Assembly: GCA_934511365.1 (NCBI GenBank)
Contig: CAKSWC010000014.1
Location: 1-50,355, forward strand
DNA length: 50,355 nt
Origin: an uncultured Eubacteriales bacterium
Lineage (GTDB): Bacteria > Bacillota > Clostridia > Oscillospirales > Acutalibacteraceae
Direction: 5' to 3'
The notes under the pieces are model-generated. The model had not been told where the DNA came from. It saw only the letters and a program-made list of their open reading frames with translations, and searched no databases. Below are positions 1 through 7,786 of this stretch, piece after piece (within the stretch, counting starts at the first letter, position 1; the number at the start of each line of letters is the position of its first letter). Position numbers and translations under genes: made by a program.

Positions 1-70
1 GTGTACGGAACCGTACGCACGGTGGTGTGAGAGGTCGGCTACTCAACTAATGGGTAGCCTCCTACTCGAT
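1..70 (+). mobile_element. Group II intron, 3' end only (domains V-VI)
   Basis: TACG (4-7) pairs with CGTA (12-15) around the loop GAAC, CG (16-17) is a two-base bulge, and GTG/CAC (1-3/18-20) continue the stem. This is the distal part of a domain V hairpin whose 5' strand lies before the window. GGCTAC (37-42) pairs with GTAGCC (54-59) to give a domain VI-like hairpin. The element would end CTCGAT at 70, fitting the AY terminus of group II introns. The catalytic core and any reverse transcriptase gene would be upstream, out of view. Type and exact end are inferred from resemblance to bacterial introns. Confidence 0.65.
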
Positions 71-141
71 TTAGGTTTGGGTGTTGAAAATGAAGAATCA
101 TTTTTTAAGGACGGAGCCTGAACCGCTCATTTTTATTTTGG

Positions 142-167
142 TAAGAGATAGGAAATAATAGATATTA
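142..167. repeat. Partial, degenerate copy of AT-rich dispersed repeat
   Basis: Bases 142-164 match 21 of 23 positions of the AT-rich repeat found complete at 49050-49101 (also 46081-46132). The flanking match upstream is broken, so this is a fragment. It lies about 70 bases after the intron end. A chance match of low-complexity AT sequence is possible. Confidence 0.4.
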
Positions 168-173
168 CACAAA

Positions 174-207
174 CCAAGAACCCGACTCGGCTGAGTCGGG
201 TTCTTGG
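174..207. terminator. Long perfect hairpin downstream of the Usp-like gene
   Basis: CCAAGAACCCGACTC (174-188) and its exact reverse complement (193-207) form a 15-bp stem with a 4-base loop. No good T tract follows on either strand (TTTGTGTAAT on the minus strand). It is best read as a second, weaker terminator or an RNA 3'-end stabiliser for the leftward gene. Confidence 0.5.
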
Positions 208-218
208 CAGAGAGAAAA

Positions 219-251
219 AAATGAAAAAACAAACGTGGCAGTCGAACTGCC
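219..251 (-). terminator. Rho-independent terminator of the Usp-like gene
   Basis: On the minus strand GGCAGT-TCG-ACTGCC (251 to 237) is a 6-bp stem with a 3-base loop, followed by a T-rich tract (TTTGTTTTTTC and a further T run). It lies 28 bases after the stop codon of the leftward gene at 279-704. Confidence 0.7.
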
Positions 252-278
252 GGGGAGAGTTTGTGGAAGCTGGCAAAA

Positions 279-704
279 TTAATGATGTACGCTCCGGTTT
301 TCTTCAAAGGGCAGCATATTATAGATGCGTCTGTCCTTATCGACCATGCTTATCGGGGTTTCCGGAACAAGGAGATGAATCAGGGAAATGAAGTTGTTGC
401 TGTTTTCACCGGGGAAACCAACAACAAGCAGCAAAGGCTTGGTTTTTGCCATATGAGCGGCAATGGTGAGGTCAGGATCGTCGCTGAAATAGACCGCCAT
501 TTCGCCTTTGGCGTTTTGAACCGATTGAAAAAGGGAATCAAGCATTTGGGGCCAATCCTTTTGCGTTTCGCCGTTAAGGGGAAGGACCGTGATGACCTGA
601 AGCTGTGCATCGCTCTTTTCGGCAAGAGCCTTGCCGGCGGCTATGAGGTTTTTGGAGCTTTCCTGCGGCGTTACGCAAACGAGAACATTGTTCTGTTCGT
701 TCAT
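279..704 (-). CDS. Universal stress protein-like (UspA/KdpD-type Usp domain)
   Basis: 141 residues, a single Usp-like alpha/beta domain. The first strand is NVLVCVTP (residues 6-13), followed by an SKNLIAAGKAL helix and a second strand QLQVITVLP, which resembles the Usp domain of KdpD sensor kinases more than classical UspA. The usual ATP-binding G-x2-G-x9-G signature is not clear, so nucleotide binding is uncertain. The start is fixed by AGGAGGT ten bases upstream of the ATG. It is probably a cytosolic single gene, transcribed leftwards and closed by the hairpins at 174-251. The physiological trigger is unknown. Confidence 0.7.
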   Translation of the reverse strand: MNEQNNVLVCVTPQESSKNLIAAGKALAEKSDAQLQVITVLPLNGETQKDWPQMLDSLFQSVQNAKGEMAVYFSDDPDLTIAAHMAKTKPLLLVVGFPGENSNNFISLIHLLVPETPISMVDKDRRIYNMLPFEENRSVHH

Positions 705-942
705 GTAACCACCTCCTGATTACAGTTATATGATAACCTGAATACCTAAATACAACTTTAAACGAAAAAAGTTTTTGGTGTTGCGTTTTATAAAGCCCCT
801 TGAGAAAAATCATGCCCTTTTTTGTTTCGGTGAGGCTATCATATAGGCTGAACCTCAAATTAGCCTAAAGGTTGAAAAAAATTTTGAAATTAACAGTGTT
901 GGCTTAATAGTTACAACAGATTTCCAAATTGTCATTGACTAA

Positions 943-1293
943 AACGCAAAGGCGAACGGAACGTACAAATACATTTCTGCGGACAAAATGGTTGACGCTT
1001 CAACCTGCCTTTTCCCGGAGAGAACATGGTTTGTAAAAGATATGCCGCACAAGCTCACCCCGGACTGCCTTGACAGACTCACCCTGTGCATTTCAAGAGG
1101 CAACGGAAGCTTTACGGTTTTCTCAAGCGAGCAGTATCCGCAGTATATGACGTTTAACTTTGAGGATGAATCCCTCACGCCGGAAGTCAATGGTGAACCG
1201 ACAAAGCGCGAGGAACCCAAGGACTTTTTCAAGGCTTTGTTCAATTTCTTCACAAGGCTTTTCAGATATCTCAAGGACGCTTTTAAAAAATAA
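943..1293 (+). pseudogene. 3' remnant of a larger protein gene
   Basis: An in-frame stop lies at 940-942 and the first ATG is at 988 without a recognisable Shine-Dalgarno. Protein-like sequence is already present upstream of that ATG (residues NGTYKYISADK), so this looks like the C-terminal end of a longer protein that lost its 5' part. It may come from a secreted hydrolase, but I do not recognise the family securely. It ends in a lysine/phenylalanine-rich amphipathic tail (KDFFKALFNFFTRLFRYLK) of the same style as the secreted phosphoesterase at 9716. A short real gene starting at 988 is the alternative. Confidence 0.45.
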
Positions 1294-1304
1294 CCAAACA
1301 GGAA

Positions 1305-1345
1305 GAAACAACCCCGGACTCTGATTGTTCGGGGCTGTTTCTATT
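1305..1345 (+). terminator. Hairpin after the remnant gene
   Basis: GAAACAACCCCGGA (1305-1318) pairs with TCGGGGCTGTTTC (1329-1341) with one A-C mismatch. The tail (TATTTCC) is only weakly T-rich. It is probably the original terminator of the rightward gene now reduced to 943-1293. Confidence 0.5.
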
Positions 1346-1370
1346 TCCAAGAGATTCATCGCGCAAACAA

Positions 1371-1420
1371 AAAAGTTTTCCGCACTCCTTTTCCGGAATG
1401 TGGAAAACTTTTGTTTTATA
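1371..1420. terminator. Bidirectional terminator between convergent genes
   Basis: AAAAGTTTTCC (1371-1381) pairs with GGAAAACTTTT (1402-1412), with a further inner stem TCC/GGA. T-rich sequence follows on the plus strand (TTGTTTTATAG) and on the minus strand (TTTTTTGTTTG). It separates the rightward remnant from the leftward isomerase-like gene. Confidence 0.7.
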
Positions 1421-1447
1421 GTATTACTTTTTTGTGCCACACATAAA

Positions 1448-2233
1448 TCAGCGGCAGCTTAAAGAGGTAAGGTAATCAACACCGCGCTTAAGCTCATTTT
1501 CGTCCGCAAAGTTATGGCGGTAAAGCTCAACGATGTAGTTTCCGCTGTAGCCGAGTGAGCACATCTCTTTAAACAAACGTGAAAAATCAAACAATCCGCC
1601 CTTTTGCGGCGTCAGACAATCCTCGGTTTTTGAGCAGTCGCTGACATGAATGTGGCAGATTGAAGAGCCGAGCTTTTCAACAAAATCGAACGGGTCAATT
1701 CCGGCGCGGCGGGCTTGCTTGAGGTCGAGCGTCATTTTAAAGTTTTCGCCAAGCTGAGAGCGCAGATACTCCATGAACTGCGGCGTTTCGCCGGAATAAT
1801 GAACCACATTTTCGTGGCTGACGCGGACGCCGAAAGTTTTTCCCTCCTCAATGAGGGCGCCGAGCCGTTCGGCATATTCGCTGTCCGGAATTGTTTTTCC
1901 GCCGTTTGAGCCGTGGAGATTGAGGAAGGAAACGCCGAGCGCGGCGGCAGCTTCAAAGTATTTTTTAAAAAACTCAAGGCTGTCCGTATAGCGGCGGCGG
2001 TATGAGCTGAAAATGCTGTAGCCCTCAGAAAAGGACATGAACGGGTGAACGGCAGTGATATCCATGGAGTATTCGTTTTTGATTTTTTCAAGCTGTCTGA
2101 TAAAGGGTGCTTCCAGCTCTGATGGAGAGTTGAAAAAGACTTCGGTAATTTTTATTCCGGCCTTTCCGACAAGCTCAAGCGACTTTTCCGTTTCAAGCGG
2201 ATAAAAGCACGAGGATGACGCGCCGATGTTCAC
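1448..2233 (-). CDS. Sugar phosphate isomerase/epimerase (AP endonuclease 2-type TIM barrel)
   Basis: 261 residues covering a whole xylose isomerase-like TIM barrel. Candidate metal/substrate residues sit on successive strands: TAVHPF, LNLHGSNG, VSHENVVH (Glu), MTLDLKQA (Asp), ICHIHVSDCS (His) and the final IVELYRHN (Glu). These fit the Glu-Asp-His-Glu metal site of the family. The substrate cannot be told; relatives act on inositol derivatives, tagatose or other sugars. It is the last gene of a leftward group, 59 bases after galU, and may be co-transcribed with it. Predicted cytosolic. Confidence 0.75.
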   Translation of the reverse strand: MNIGASSSCFYPLETEKSLELVGKAGIKITEVFFNSPSELEAPFIRQLEKIKNEYSMDITAVHPFMSFSEGYSIFSSYRRRYTDSLEFFKKYFEAAAALGVSFLNLHGSNGGKTIPDSEYAERLGALIEEGKTFGVRVSHENVVHYSGETPQFMEYLRSQLGENFKMTLDLKQARRAGIDPFDFVEKLGSSICHIHVSDCSKTEDCLTPQKGGLFDFSRLFKEMCSLGYSGNYIVELYRHNFADENELKRGVDYLTSLSCR

Positions 2234-2292
2234 TTTTTAACCATCTCTTTTCCGAAAAAAACGTCAGGCACGGGAACTGCTTGAAGAACCGC

Positions 2293-3174
2293 TCAAAGCG
2301 TTTTTGCAAGCTCTTTGATGTACTCTCTGAAGTCGGCGCCGATTTCATCGTGGTCGAGCGCAAATTCACAGTTCGCTTTCATGATTCCGAGCTTGTTGCC
2401 CATGTCATATCGCGTACCCTCAAAATCGAGCGCAAGCAGACCAAGATTTTTTGCAAGAAGAACCATCGAGTCTGTGAAGTATACCTCGCCGGCCTTTGGG
2501 TTAACGGGCGTGCTGTCAATAATATCAAAAATTTCCGGCGGCATGACAACTCTTCCGAGGATTGAGTAGCAGGAAATAATCTGCTCCTCGGTCGGTTTTT
2601 CAATAATGTCATGGCACTCCATGAGCCTGCCCTCAAGCGGCGTAACGTCAAGCGAGCAGTAGCGGCTGACGTCCTTGCGCGGAACCTCTTTCACGCCGAC
2701 AACACCTTTTTGATATTTTTCAAAGGCGTCGCAGAGCTGACCGATAACGGGCTTTCCGCCCTTGTTTGTGATGACGTCGTCGCCATAAAGAATTGCAAAC
2801 GGCTCATTTCCAATGAAGTGGCGCGCTTTTGCAATCGCGTCCGCAAGGCCGTTGGTCTCCTTCTGGCGCAGGAAGTAGATGTTTGCCATATGTACCGGTT
2901 TAAGAATTTCGTCATAGATTTTCTTTTTGGCCGGGTTGTTTTTGAGGTTGGCCTCAAGCTCAAAGGAATGGTCAAAGTGGTCCTCAATGGCGCCCTTTCC
3001 GCGGTTGGTGATGATGAGAATTTCTTCAATACCTGCCTCAACGGCTTCCTCAACAATATATTGGATTGCGGGCTTGTCAACAATGTTGAGCATCTCTTTC
3101 GGAATGGACTTTGAGGCCGGAAGAACTCTTGTTCCGAGTCCGGCGGCGGGAATGATTGCTTTTCTGATTTTCAT
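2293..3174 (-). CDS. galU: UTP--glucose-1-phosphate uridylyltransferase
   Basis: 293 residues, the normal length for bacterial GalU. The nucleotidyltransferase signature is at the N-terminus (AAGLGTRVLPASKSIPKEML, residues 10-29), followed by the uridine-binding region GLADAIAKA and FAILYGDD. It makes UDP-glucose for cell-wall and surface glycans and supplies the Leloir pathway; galK and galT are elsewhere in this window (36711, 43313). AAGGAG lies eight bases before the ATG. It is 22 bases downstream of the zinc-finger membrane protein gene, so the two are very likely one transcript. Confidence 0.95.
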   Translation of the reverse strand: MKIRKAIIPAAGLGTRVLPASKSIPKEMLNIVDKPAIQYIVEEAVEAGIEEILIITNRGKGAIEDHFDHSFELEANLKNNPAKKKIYDEILKPVHMANIYFLRQKETNGLADAIAKARHFIGNEPFAILYGDDVITNKGGKPVIGQLCDAFEKYQKGVVGVKEVPRKDVSRYCSLDVTPLEGRLMECHDIIEKPTEEQIISCYSILGRVVMPPEIFDIIDSTPVNPKAGEVYFTDSMVLLAKNLGLLALDFEGTRYDMGNKLGIMKANCEFALDHDEIGADFREYIKELAKTL

Positions 3175-3196
3175 AGTGTTTTCTCCTTATAAAACC

Positions 3197-4270
3197 TTAT
3201 TGAATGAACAGCGCAACGATGTTCGGAATGGCGTATGCAGCTGCAACCGAGGTGAGAGCGGCAAGCATATTGCAGCCGCTGCCACGCAAAAAGTAATGGG
3301 AAAAAATGAGCGGATTATGAATCTGAGCCGCTTCGGACAGCGTAAAGGTCACATATTTTTTATATATTCTGTCTGCAATAAGCGCCGAAACAACCGAGAG
3401 AACAATAAATAAAAAGCTCAGAATATAAATGGGAGTGGCGGCGTGGAGAACATTGTTGTATGCAGCGGTGAAAGCGGCGTCCGTTGTTGATTTCTGCGCC
3501 GCGGCAAGAAAAGCTTCATAAAGGGACTGGAGGTTGTTCACAAACGGAAGCATCAGCAAGGAGAGCGCAAGGCGGATGAAAAGGAAAATTCCGCCGATTT
3601 TGTAAAGCTTGCGATAAAAGAACCAAAACGGAGTGAAGAAAAACGCGGCCCAGTTCCAGGTCAGGGAGCCGGTGCTTTCAATTTTTCTGAATTTGTTGAT
3701 GTATCGCACGGCGTTTGTTGAAACAAAAACAAGAACGCGCTTAATCGGCTGGCCGCAGATGACCTCCTGCTCCTGCTCTTTTGAAAGCCCGGGAGCAACA
3801 ATTTTTGCGCGTGCGTCAAGCATACGCTCAATGTCCTCGTCCGTTCCCATTCCGCTGTTGATTGCTTCCTGAACCTCCAGGAATTCATCGTTGAGTCTGT
3901 CCTCCTCGTCAATTTCACGGTTAAGGCGCTGCTCTTTTTCAAGAAGATTCACGCCGAAAAAGGTGAACTTCTGGCCGCAGACAGAGCAAAAATCGGATTT
4001 TGGCGGATTGATGTGGCCGCAAGCGGGGCAGACAAGCTCTTCACCCTGCGATTTTTCCTGCTGCTTTTTTTCGTTTTCCTTTGAGAGGGGAGTGGTCACT
4101 TCTCCGCGCCAGGAAAATCCGCTTTCATGAAGAGAGGCGTTGACGCATTCTCCGTTTTTTTCATAGCATTCGCGGTGCTGCGGTGTTCCGCAAACCGGGC
4201 AGACAACAATGTCATCGTTTTCAGAGAACTTTTTTTTGCAGCCGTTGCAGATGTTGTTTTCGTATCTCAT
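3197..4270 (-). CDS. Membrane protein with RING-like finger, zinc ribbon and DUF2628-type domain
   Basis: 357 residues. An N-terminal prokaryotic RING-like finger uses Cys8, Cys11, Cys24, Cys27, His32, Cys35 and Cys42. A charged linker leads to a zinc ribbon (Cys81, Cys84, Cys95, Cys98) and a Glu-rich helical stretch (about 110-150). The C-terminal half begins with WNWAAFFFTPFWFFYRKLY, the hallmark of DUF2628-like proteins, followed by about three to four hydrophobic segments. Function is unknown; cytosolic zinc modules on a membrane anchor suggest a binding or assembly role. It heads the operon with galU. Confidence 0.8.
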   Translation of the reverse strand: MRYENNICNGCKKKFSENDDIVVCPVCGTPQHRECYEKNGECVNASLHESGFSWRGEVTTPLSKENEKKQQEKSQGEELVCPACGHINPPKSDFCSVCGQKFTFFGVNLLEKEQRLNREIDEEDRLNDEFLEVQEAINSGMGTDEDIERMLDARAKIVAPGLSKEQEQEVICGQPIKRVLVFVSTNAVRYINKFRKIESTGSLTWNWAAFFFTPFWFFYRKLYKIGGIFLFIRLALSLLMLPFVNNLQSLYEAFLAAAQKSTTDAAFTAAYNNVLHAATPIYILSFLFIVLSVVSALIADRIYKKYVTFTLSEAAQIHNPLIFSHYFLRGSGCNMLAALTSVAAAYAIPNIVALFIQ

Positions 4271-4296
4271 TTTGTACCTTTCTTTTTCTTTTGTTC

Positions 4297-4324
4297 ATTA
4301 TATATTTTGCGCGGCGATATCCAA
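4297..4324 (-). promoter_or_regulatory. Promoter of the DUF2628-galU-isomerase operon
   Basis: Reading leftwards: TTGGAT (4324-4319), 16-base spacer, TATAAT (4302-4297), 27 bases before the ATG at 4270. The 15-base block containing the -10 element (TTCATTATATATTTT on the plus strand, 4294-4308) is repeated at 4352-4366, giving a possible second -10. Confidence 0.65.
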
Positions 4325-4449
4325 AACACCGTTGATTTTCCGCACAGATTATTCATTATATATTTTACTGTTTTCTGAAAAAATTGCAATTACTTTGCGG
4401 CCATTTTCAGGTTTTTTTTCAAAAAAACAGGAGATTTTTGGTTTTTCGG

Positions 4450-4478
4450 TTGCTCTTTGAGCGAAAAGTATGTATAAT
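4450..4478 (+). promoter_or_regulatory. Promoter of prfB
   Basis: TTGCTC (4450-4455), 17-base spacer, TATAAT (4473-4478) with an adjacent upstream TG. The rest of the 330-base gap between the divergent genes (4271-4600) is AT-rich leader without another recognisable element. Confidence 0.65.
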
Positions 4479-4600
4479 ATATAAGTTAATATGCCTTTTT
4501 ATTGTTTTTTGAAAGGACAGAACCAATGATTTAAAAACTTTTCTGTTTTAAAAGGATTCAGCTTTAATTTATATGCACACACGAAAGGATTGTATTTTCG

Positions 4601-5728
4601 ATGATTCAATTTGAAGAACTCAGACTCCGCCTTCTTGAGAGCGAAAAGCCCCTGGCGGAGCTTGCCGATGCGCTCGGACTGAAAAAAATGAGCGCAGAAA
4701 TTGAGGAGCTTGAAAAGCAGACCGCCGCCGAGGACTTTTGGGGCGATCTTGCAAATTCCCAAAAGGTTCTCCAGCGCATTGCCTCGCTCAAAAACAAAAT
4801 CAAAGCCTATGATGACCTTAAAACCGCCTATGACGATGCGCTCATGATGATTGAGCTTTCAGACGAGGAGGGCGACCTTAACCTTGTTGATGAATGCCGC
4901 GCAAGCGTTGAAGCGGTTGAAAAGGAGCTTGAAAAACAGACGCTTTCAACCCTCCTTTCCGGCGAATATGACTCAAAGAACGCCATCCTCACTTTCCACG
5001 CCGGAGCCGGCGGAACGGAGGCGCAGGACTGGTGCCAGATGCTTTTCAGAATGTATGGCCAGTGGGCGTCAAAGCACGGATATAAATACACAACGCTTGA
5101 CTTCCTTGACGGCGATGAAGCCGGACTCAAGTCTGCCGTTGTTCTTGTTGAGGGAGAAAACGCATATGGCTATCTCAAAAGCGAGATGGGCGTTCACCGC
5201 CTTGTTCGCGTTTCTCCGTTCGATTCCTCGGGAAGGCGCCACACATCCTTTGCTTCCCTTGAGGTTATGCCGGAAATTGATGATACCATTGAGGTTGAAA
5301 TTAACCCTGAGGACATCAAGATGGAGGTTTACCGCGCTTCCGGCGCAGGCGGACAAAAGGTTAACAAAACCTCCTCGGCCGTTCGCCTCATTCATATTCC
5401 AACAGGAATTGTTGTCAGCTGCCAGGTTGAGCGCAGCCAGCACCAAAACCGCGAGGTCTGCATGAGAATGCTCAAGTCCAAGCTCATTGAAATTAAGGAG
5501 CGCGAGCACCTTGACAAGATTGAGGACATTAAGGGCGACCAGAAGGAGATCGGTTGGGGAAGCCAGATACGCTCCTATGTCTTCATGCCGTATACCCTTG
5601 CAAAGGACCACAGAACCGGCTTTGAAATGGGCAACATCAACGCCGTTATGGACGGCGACATTGACGGCTTTATCAATGCCTACCTCAAAAAGCAGTCGCT
5701 TGACGCGCTGGCGAATAATGAGGGCTGA
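4601..5728 (+). CDS. prfB: Peptide chain release factor 2
   Basis: 375 residues, full RF2 length. The stop-codon recognition tripeptide Ser-Pro-Phe is at 205-207 and the peptidyl-tRNA hydrolysis motif Gly-Gly-Gln at 250-252 (within SGAGGQKVNKTSS). It releases completed proteins at UGA and UAA codons on the ribosome. The reading frame is uninterrupted from the ATG, so the autoregulatory in-frame UGA and +1 frameshift common in other bacterial prfB genes is absent. CACGAAAGGA precedes the start. A single-gene unit, with its own promoter at 4450 and a hairpin after the stop. Confidence 0.95.
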   Translation: MIQFEELRLRLLESEKPLAELADALGLKKMSAEIEELEKQTAAEDFWGDLANSQKVLQRIASLKNKIKAYDDLKTAYDDALMMIELSDEEGDLNLVDECRASVEAVEKELEKQTLSTLLSGEYDSKNAILTFHAGAGGTEAQDWCQMLFRMYGQWASKHGYKYTTLDFLDGDEAGLKSAVVLVEGENAYGYLKSEMGVHRLVRVSPFDSSGRRHTSFASLEVMPEIDDTIEVEINPEDIKMEVYRASGAGGQKVNKTSSAVRLIHIPTGIVVSCQVERSQHQNREVCMRMLKSKLIEIKEREHLDKIEDIKGDQKEIGWGSQIRSYVFMPYTLAKDHRTGFEMGNINAVMDGDIDGFINAYLKKQSLDALANNEG

Positions 5729-5748
5729 GTTTAAACAGCAAAACAGCA

Positions 5749-5800
5749 AAAAAGATCGGACTTGTGCTGCGGAACGCTGCGACACGGTTCGATTTTTGTT
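5749..5800 (+). terminator. Terminator after prfB
   Basis: ATCGGAC (5755-5761) pairs with GTTCGAT (5787-5793) including one G-T pair, and GTG/CAC (5764-5766/5783-5785) extends the stem. TTTTTGTTTTG follows. Confidence 0.55.
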
Positions 5801-5843
5801 TTGGGTAATATTAAGATAACATATAAACGATTACAAGGAGATA

Positions 5844-7721
5844 ATGAGAGCAATGAATCGTTACATTAAAAAACCTGCGGCAGTGCTTCTTGCTTTTTTA
5901 ATGGTTGTTTGTATACTGCCGTTTTCCGCTTTCGGTGAATATGAAAATACATATCGAAACACGGGTGACGCGCGAAAGGACATTGTTGAAATTGCAAAAA
6001 CTCAAGTTGGAAACCGTGACGGAACAAAATACACCGCCGGCCGCGGAAACATTGCGTGGTGCGCCTGTTTTGTTGTCTGGTGCGCGCGGCAGGCCGGAGT
6101 GGACGAGGGTGTTCTTAAGGACAACACCTGGGCGGACGCAGAAGATTTCGGTGTGCGCTATTACTCAAAGGAGGTCTATACACCGCAGAGCGGCGACCTT
6201 ATCTTTTTTGACTTTGAGCCGAAAAACCCGAACACGCCAATGAGCGCATACGGCGACCATGTGGGTCTTGTTGAGTCCGTTGAGGGAGACACCGTGAACA
6301 CCGTTGAGGGCAATGCCTGGAGTGCCAAGAACCGTGCCTATCAGGTCATTGAAAGCTCATATCCGCTTTCCAGCCCGAAAATCAAGGGATACGGCCTTGT
6401 CAGGTATAAACCGGCGGGGGAAAACCTCGTTTTATATAATGCCTCATTTAAGGTTTCCGGTTCGGGAAAGATTGCGCGCCTTTCAGCGAACGAAAGCGCG
6501 GCTCAGACAAGGGAGCTTTTGCCCGGAAGCGAGCTGAACGTCATAGGCTATCTGTATGACGAAAACTCAATGCTCTGGTACAGAACCGCTGAGGGTGATT
6601 ACACGGTCGGAACGGATCTTCAAAAGGCGGACGGCGGTGCGTTTTCTTTGTCCGGCTTTGTTGAATGCACGGCGCAGGCGCTGAGCACAAAAACGGTCTA
6701 CCGCTATCCGAACGGAGACAGCGACACGCTCGGAAAGGTCAAGAAAAACAAAAGCGCGGAAATTAACGGTTATCTTTACAATGAATACGGCAACGTCTGG
6801 TACAGACTCAAGAGCGGCGGATATATCTATTGCTCCGACCTTTTGTTTGACGAAAATGTAAAAGTTCCGTCAAACAGCATCACCGAGACTCTCACCGTCC
6901 GTGCGAACGAAAAAATCCTTAAAAACGACCCGTGCCTTTCCGCCGGAAGAACGCGCACGCTTTGGCGCGGCGCGCAGGTTGTTGCAAAAGGCTTTGTCTA
7001 TGACAGAGACGGAAGCCTTTGGTACCTTACGGAAAACGGCGATTATATCTATTCCTCATATCTCACTGCGCAGGGGAAAAACGCACGTTCGGAATATGCG
7101 GACAGACCGTTTGTTCTCAAAGCCGGAAAGGAAGCAAAAAGCGCCCCGCTTTCCGCCGCGGAAACTGTCTGCACACTTGAAAAGGGCAAAAAAATCAGAG
7201 CCTGCACAGAGACTCTGAATATTTTCGGCGAAACGTGGTATGAAACAACGGACGGGGTTTTCCTGAGCGCGGAGAACCTTTCCTGCGACCACGGTTATGA
7301 CGGCGGAGCTGTGACAAAAAAAGCAACCTGCGTTTCAAAGGGCGTCATGACCTACACCTGCAAATACTGCGGAAAAACAAAAACAAAGGCAATTAAAATC
7401 AATCCGGATAATCACAGCGCACTCACAACGGAAAACGCCGTTCCCGTAACCTGCAACAAGAGCGGCTACAGCGGCGATATATACTGCACAGGCTGCAAAG
7501 AGCTTGTCGGCAAGGGAACCGAAATTCCTGCGCTTGAGCATTGCGACGAAAATCACGACATGATATGCGACAACTGCGGCGCGGCGTTTTCAACGCCTGA
7601 GGATTGCCGCTGCGCCTGCCACAGGTTTGGGCTGACAAAGATTGTCTATAAAATTGTTCGGGTTTTCTGGAAAATTATGAAAATTCACCGCGTCTGTATC
7701 TGCGGCGAGGAGCATTATTAA
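5844..7721 (+). CDS. Secreted CHAP/NlpC-P60-like hydrolase with SH3-like repeats and Cys-rich tail
   Basis: 625 residues. A signal peptide (about 5-31) leads to a papain-like peptidase domain (40-190). The probable catalytic Cys73 is in AWCACFVVWC, His139 in GDHVGLVE, and a possible third residue is Asn157 in VEGN, so a cell-wall peptide or amide is the likely target. Four SH3-like units follow (about 198-260, 275-334, 347-406, 422-478), the first three sharing the pattern GYLYDEN..WYR. CxxC modules occupy 495-580. The end (588-625) is a Cys/aromatic tail closing in CICGEEHY. GGAG is only 3 bases before the ATG at 5844; the ATG at 5853 is an alternative start. Confidence 0.85.
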   Translation: MRAMNRYIKKPAAVLLAFLMVVCILPFSAFGEYENTYRNTGDARKDIVEIAKTQVGNRDGTKYTAGRGNIAWCACFVVWCARQAGVDEGVLKDNTWADAEDFGVRYYSKEVYTPQSGDLIFFDFEPKNPNTPMSAYGDHVGLVESVEGDTVNTVEGNAWSAKNRAYQVIESSYPLSSPKIKGYGLVRYKPAGENLVLYNASFKVSGSGKIARLSANESAAQTRELLPGSELNVIGYLYDENSMLWYRTAEGDYTVGTDLQKADGGAFSLSGFVECTAQALSTKTVYRYPNGDSDTLGKVKKNKSAEINGYLYNEYGNVWYRLKSGGYIYCSDLLFDENVKVPSNSITETLTVRANEKILKNDPCLSAGRTRTLWRGAQVVAKGFVYDRDGSLWYLTENGDYIYSSYLTAQGKNARSEYADRPFVLKAGKEAKSAPLSAAETVCTLEKGKKIRACTETLNIFGETWYETTDGVFLSAENLSCDHGYDGGAVTKKATCVSKGVMTYTCKYCGKTKTKAIKINPDNHSALTTENAVPVTCNKSGYSGDIYCTGCKELVGKGTEIPALEHCDENHDMICDNCGAAFSTPEDCRCACHRFGLTKIVYKIVRVFWKIMKIHRVCICGEEHY

Positions 7722-7730
7722 ATCAAACAA

Positions 7731-7786
7731 CCGCTGATTAACCGAGGGCACTTAAAAATTCGCTTCCCGGTTAATCAGCGGCCTTT
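7731..7786. terminator. Bidirectional terminator
   Basis: CCGCTGATTAACCG (7731-7744) and its exact reverse complement (7768-7781) form a 14-bp stem, followed by CCTTTTATATTG. It separates the convergent genes at 5844-7721 and 7786-8646. Confidence 0.75.

Noticed and set aside
720..940. Promoter or small gene in the gap before the remnant
   Set aside because: AT-rich with several partial -10/-35 matches but no convincing spacing, and no frame with a ribosome-binding site.
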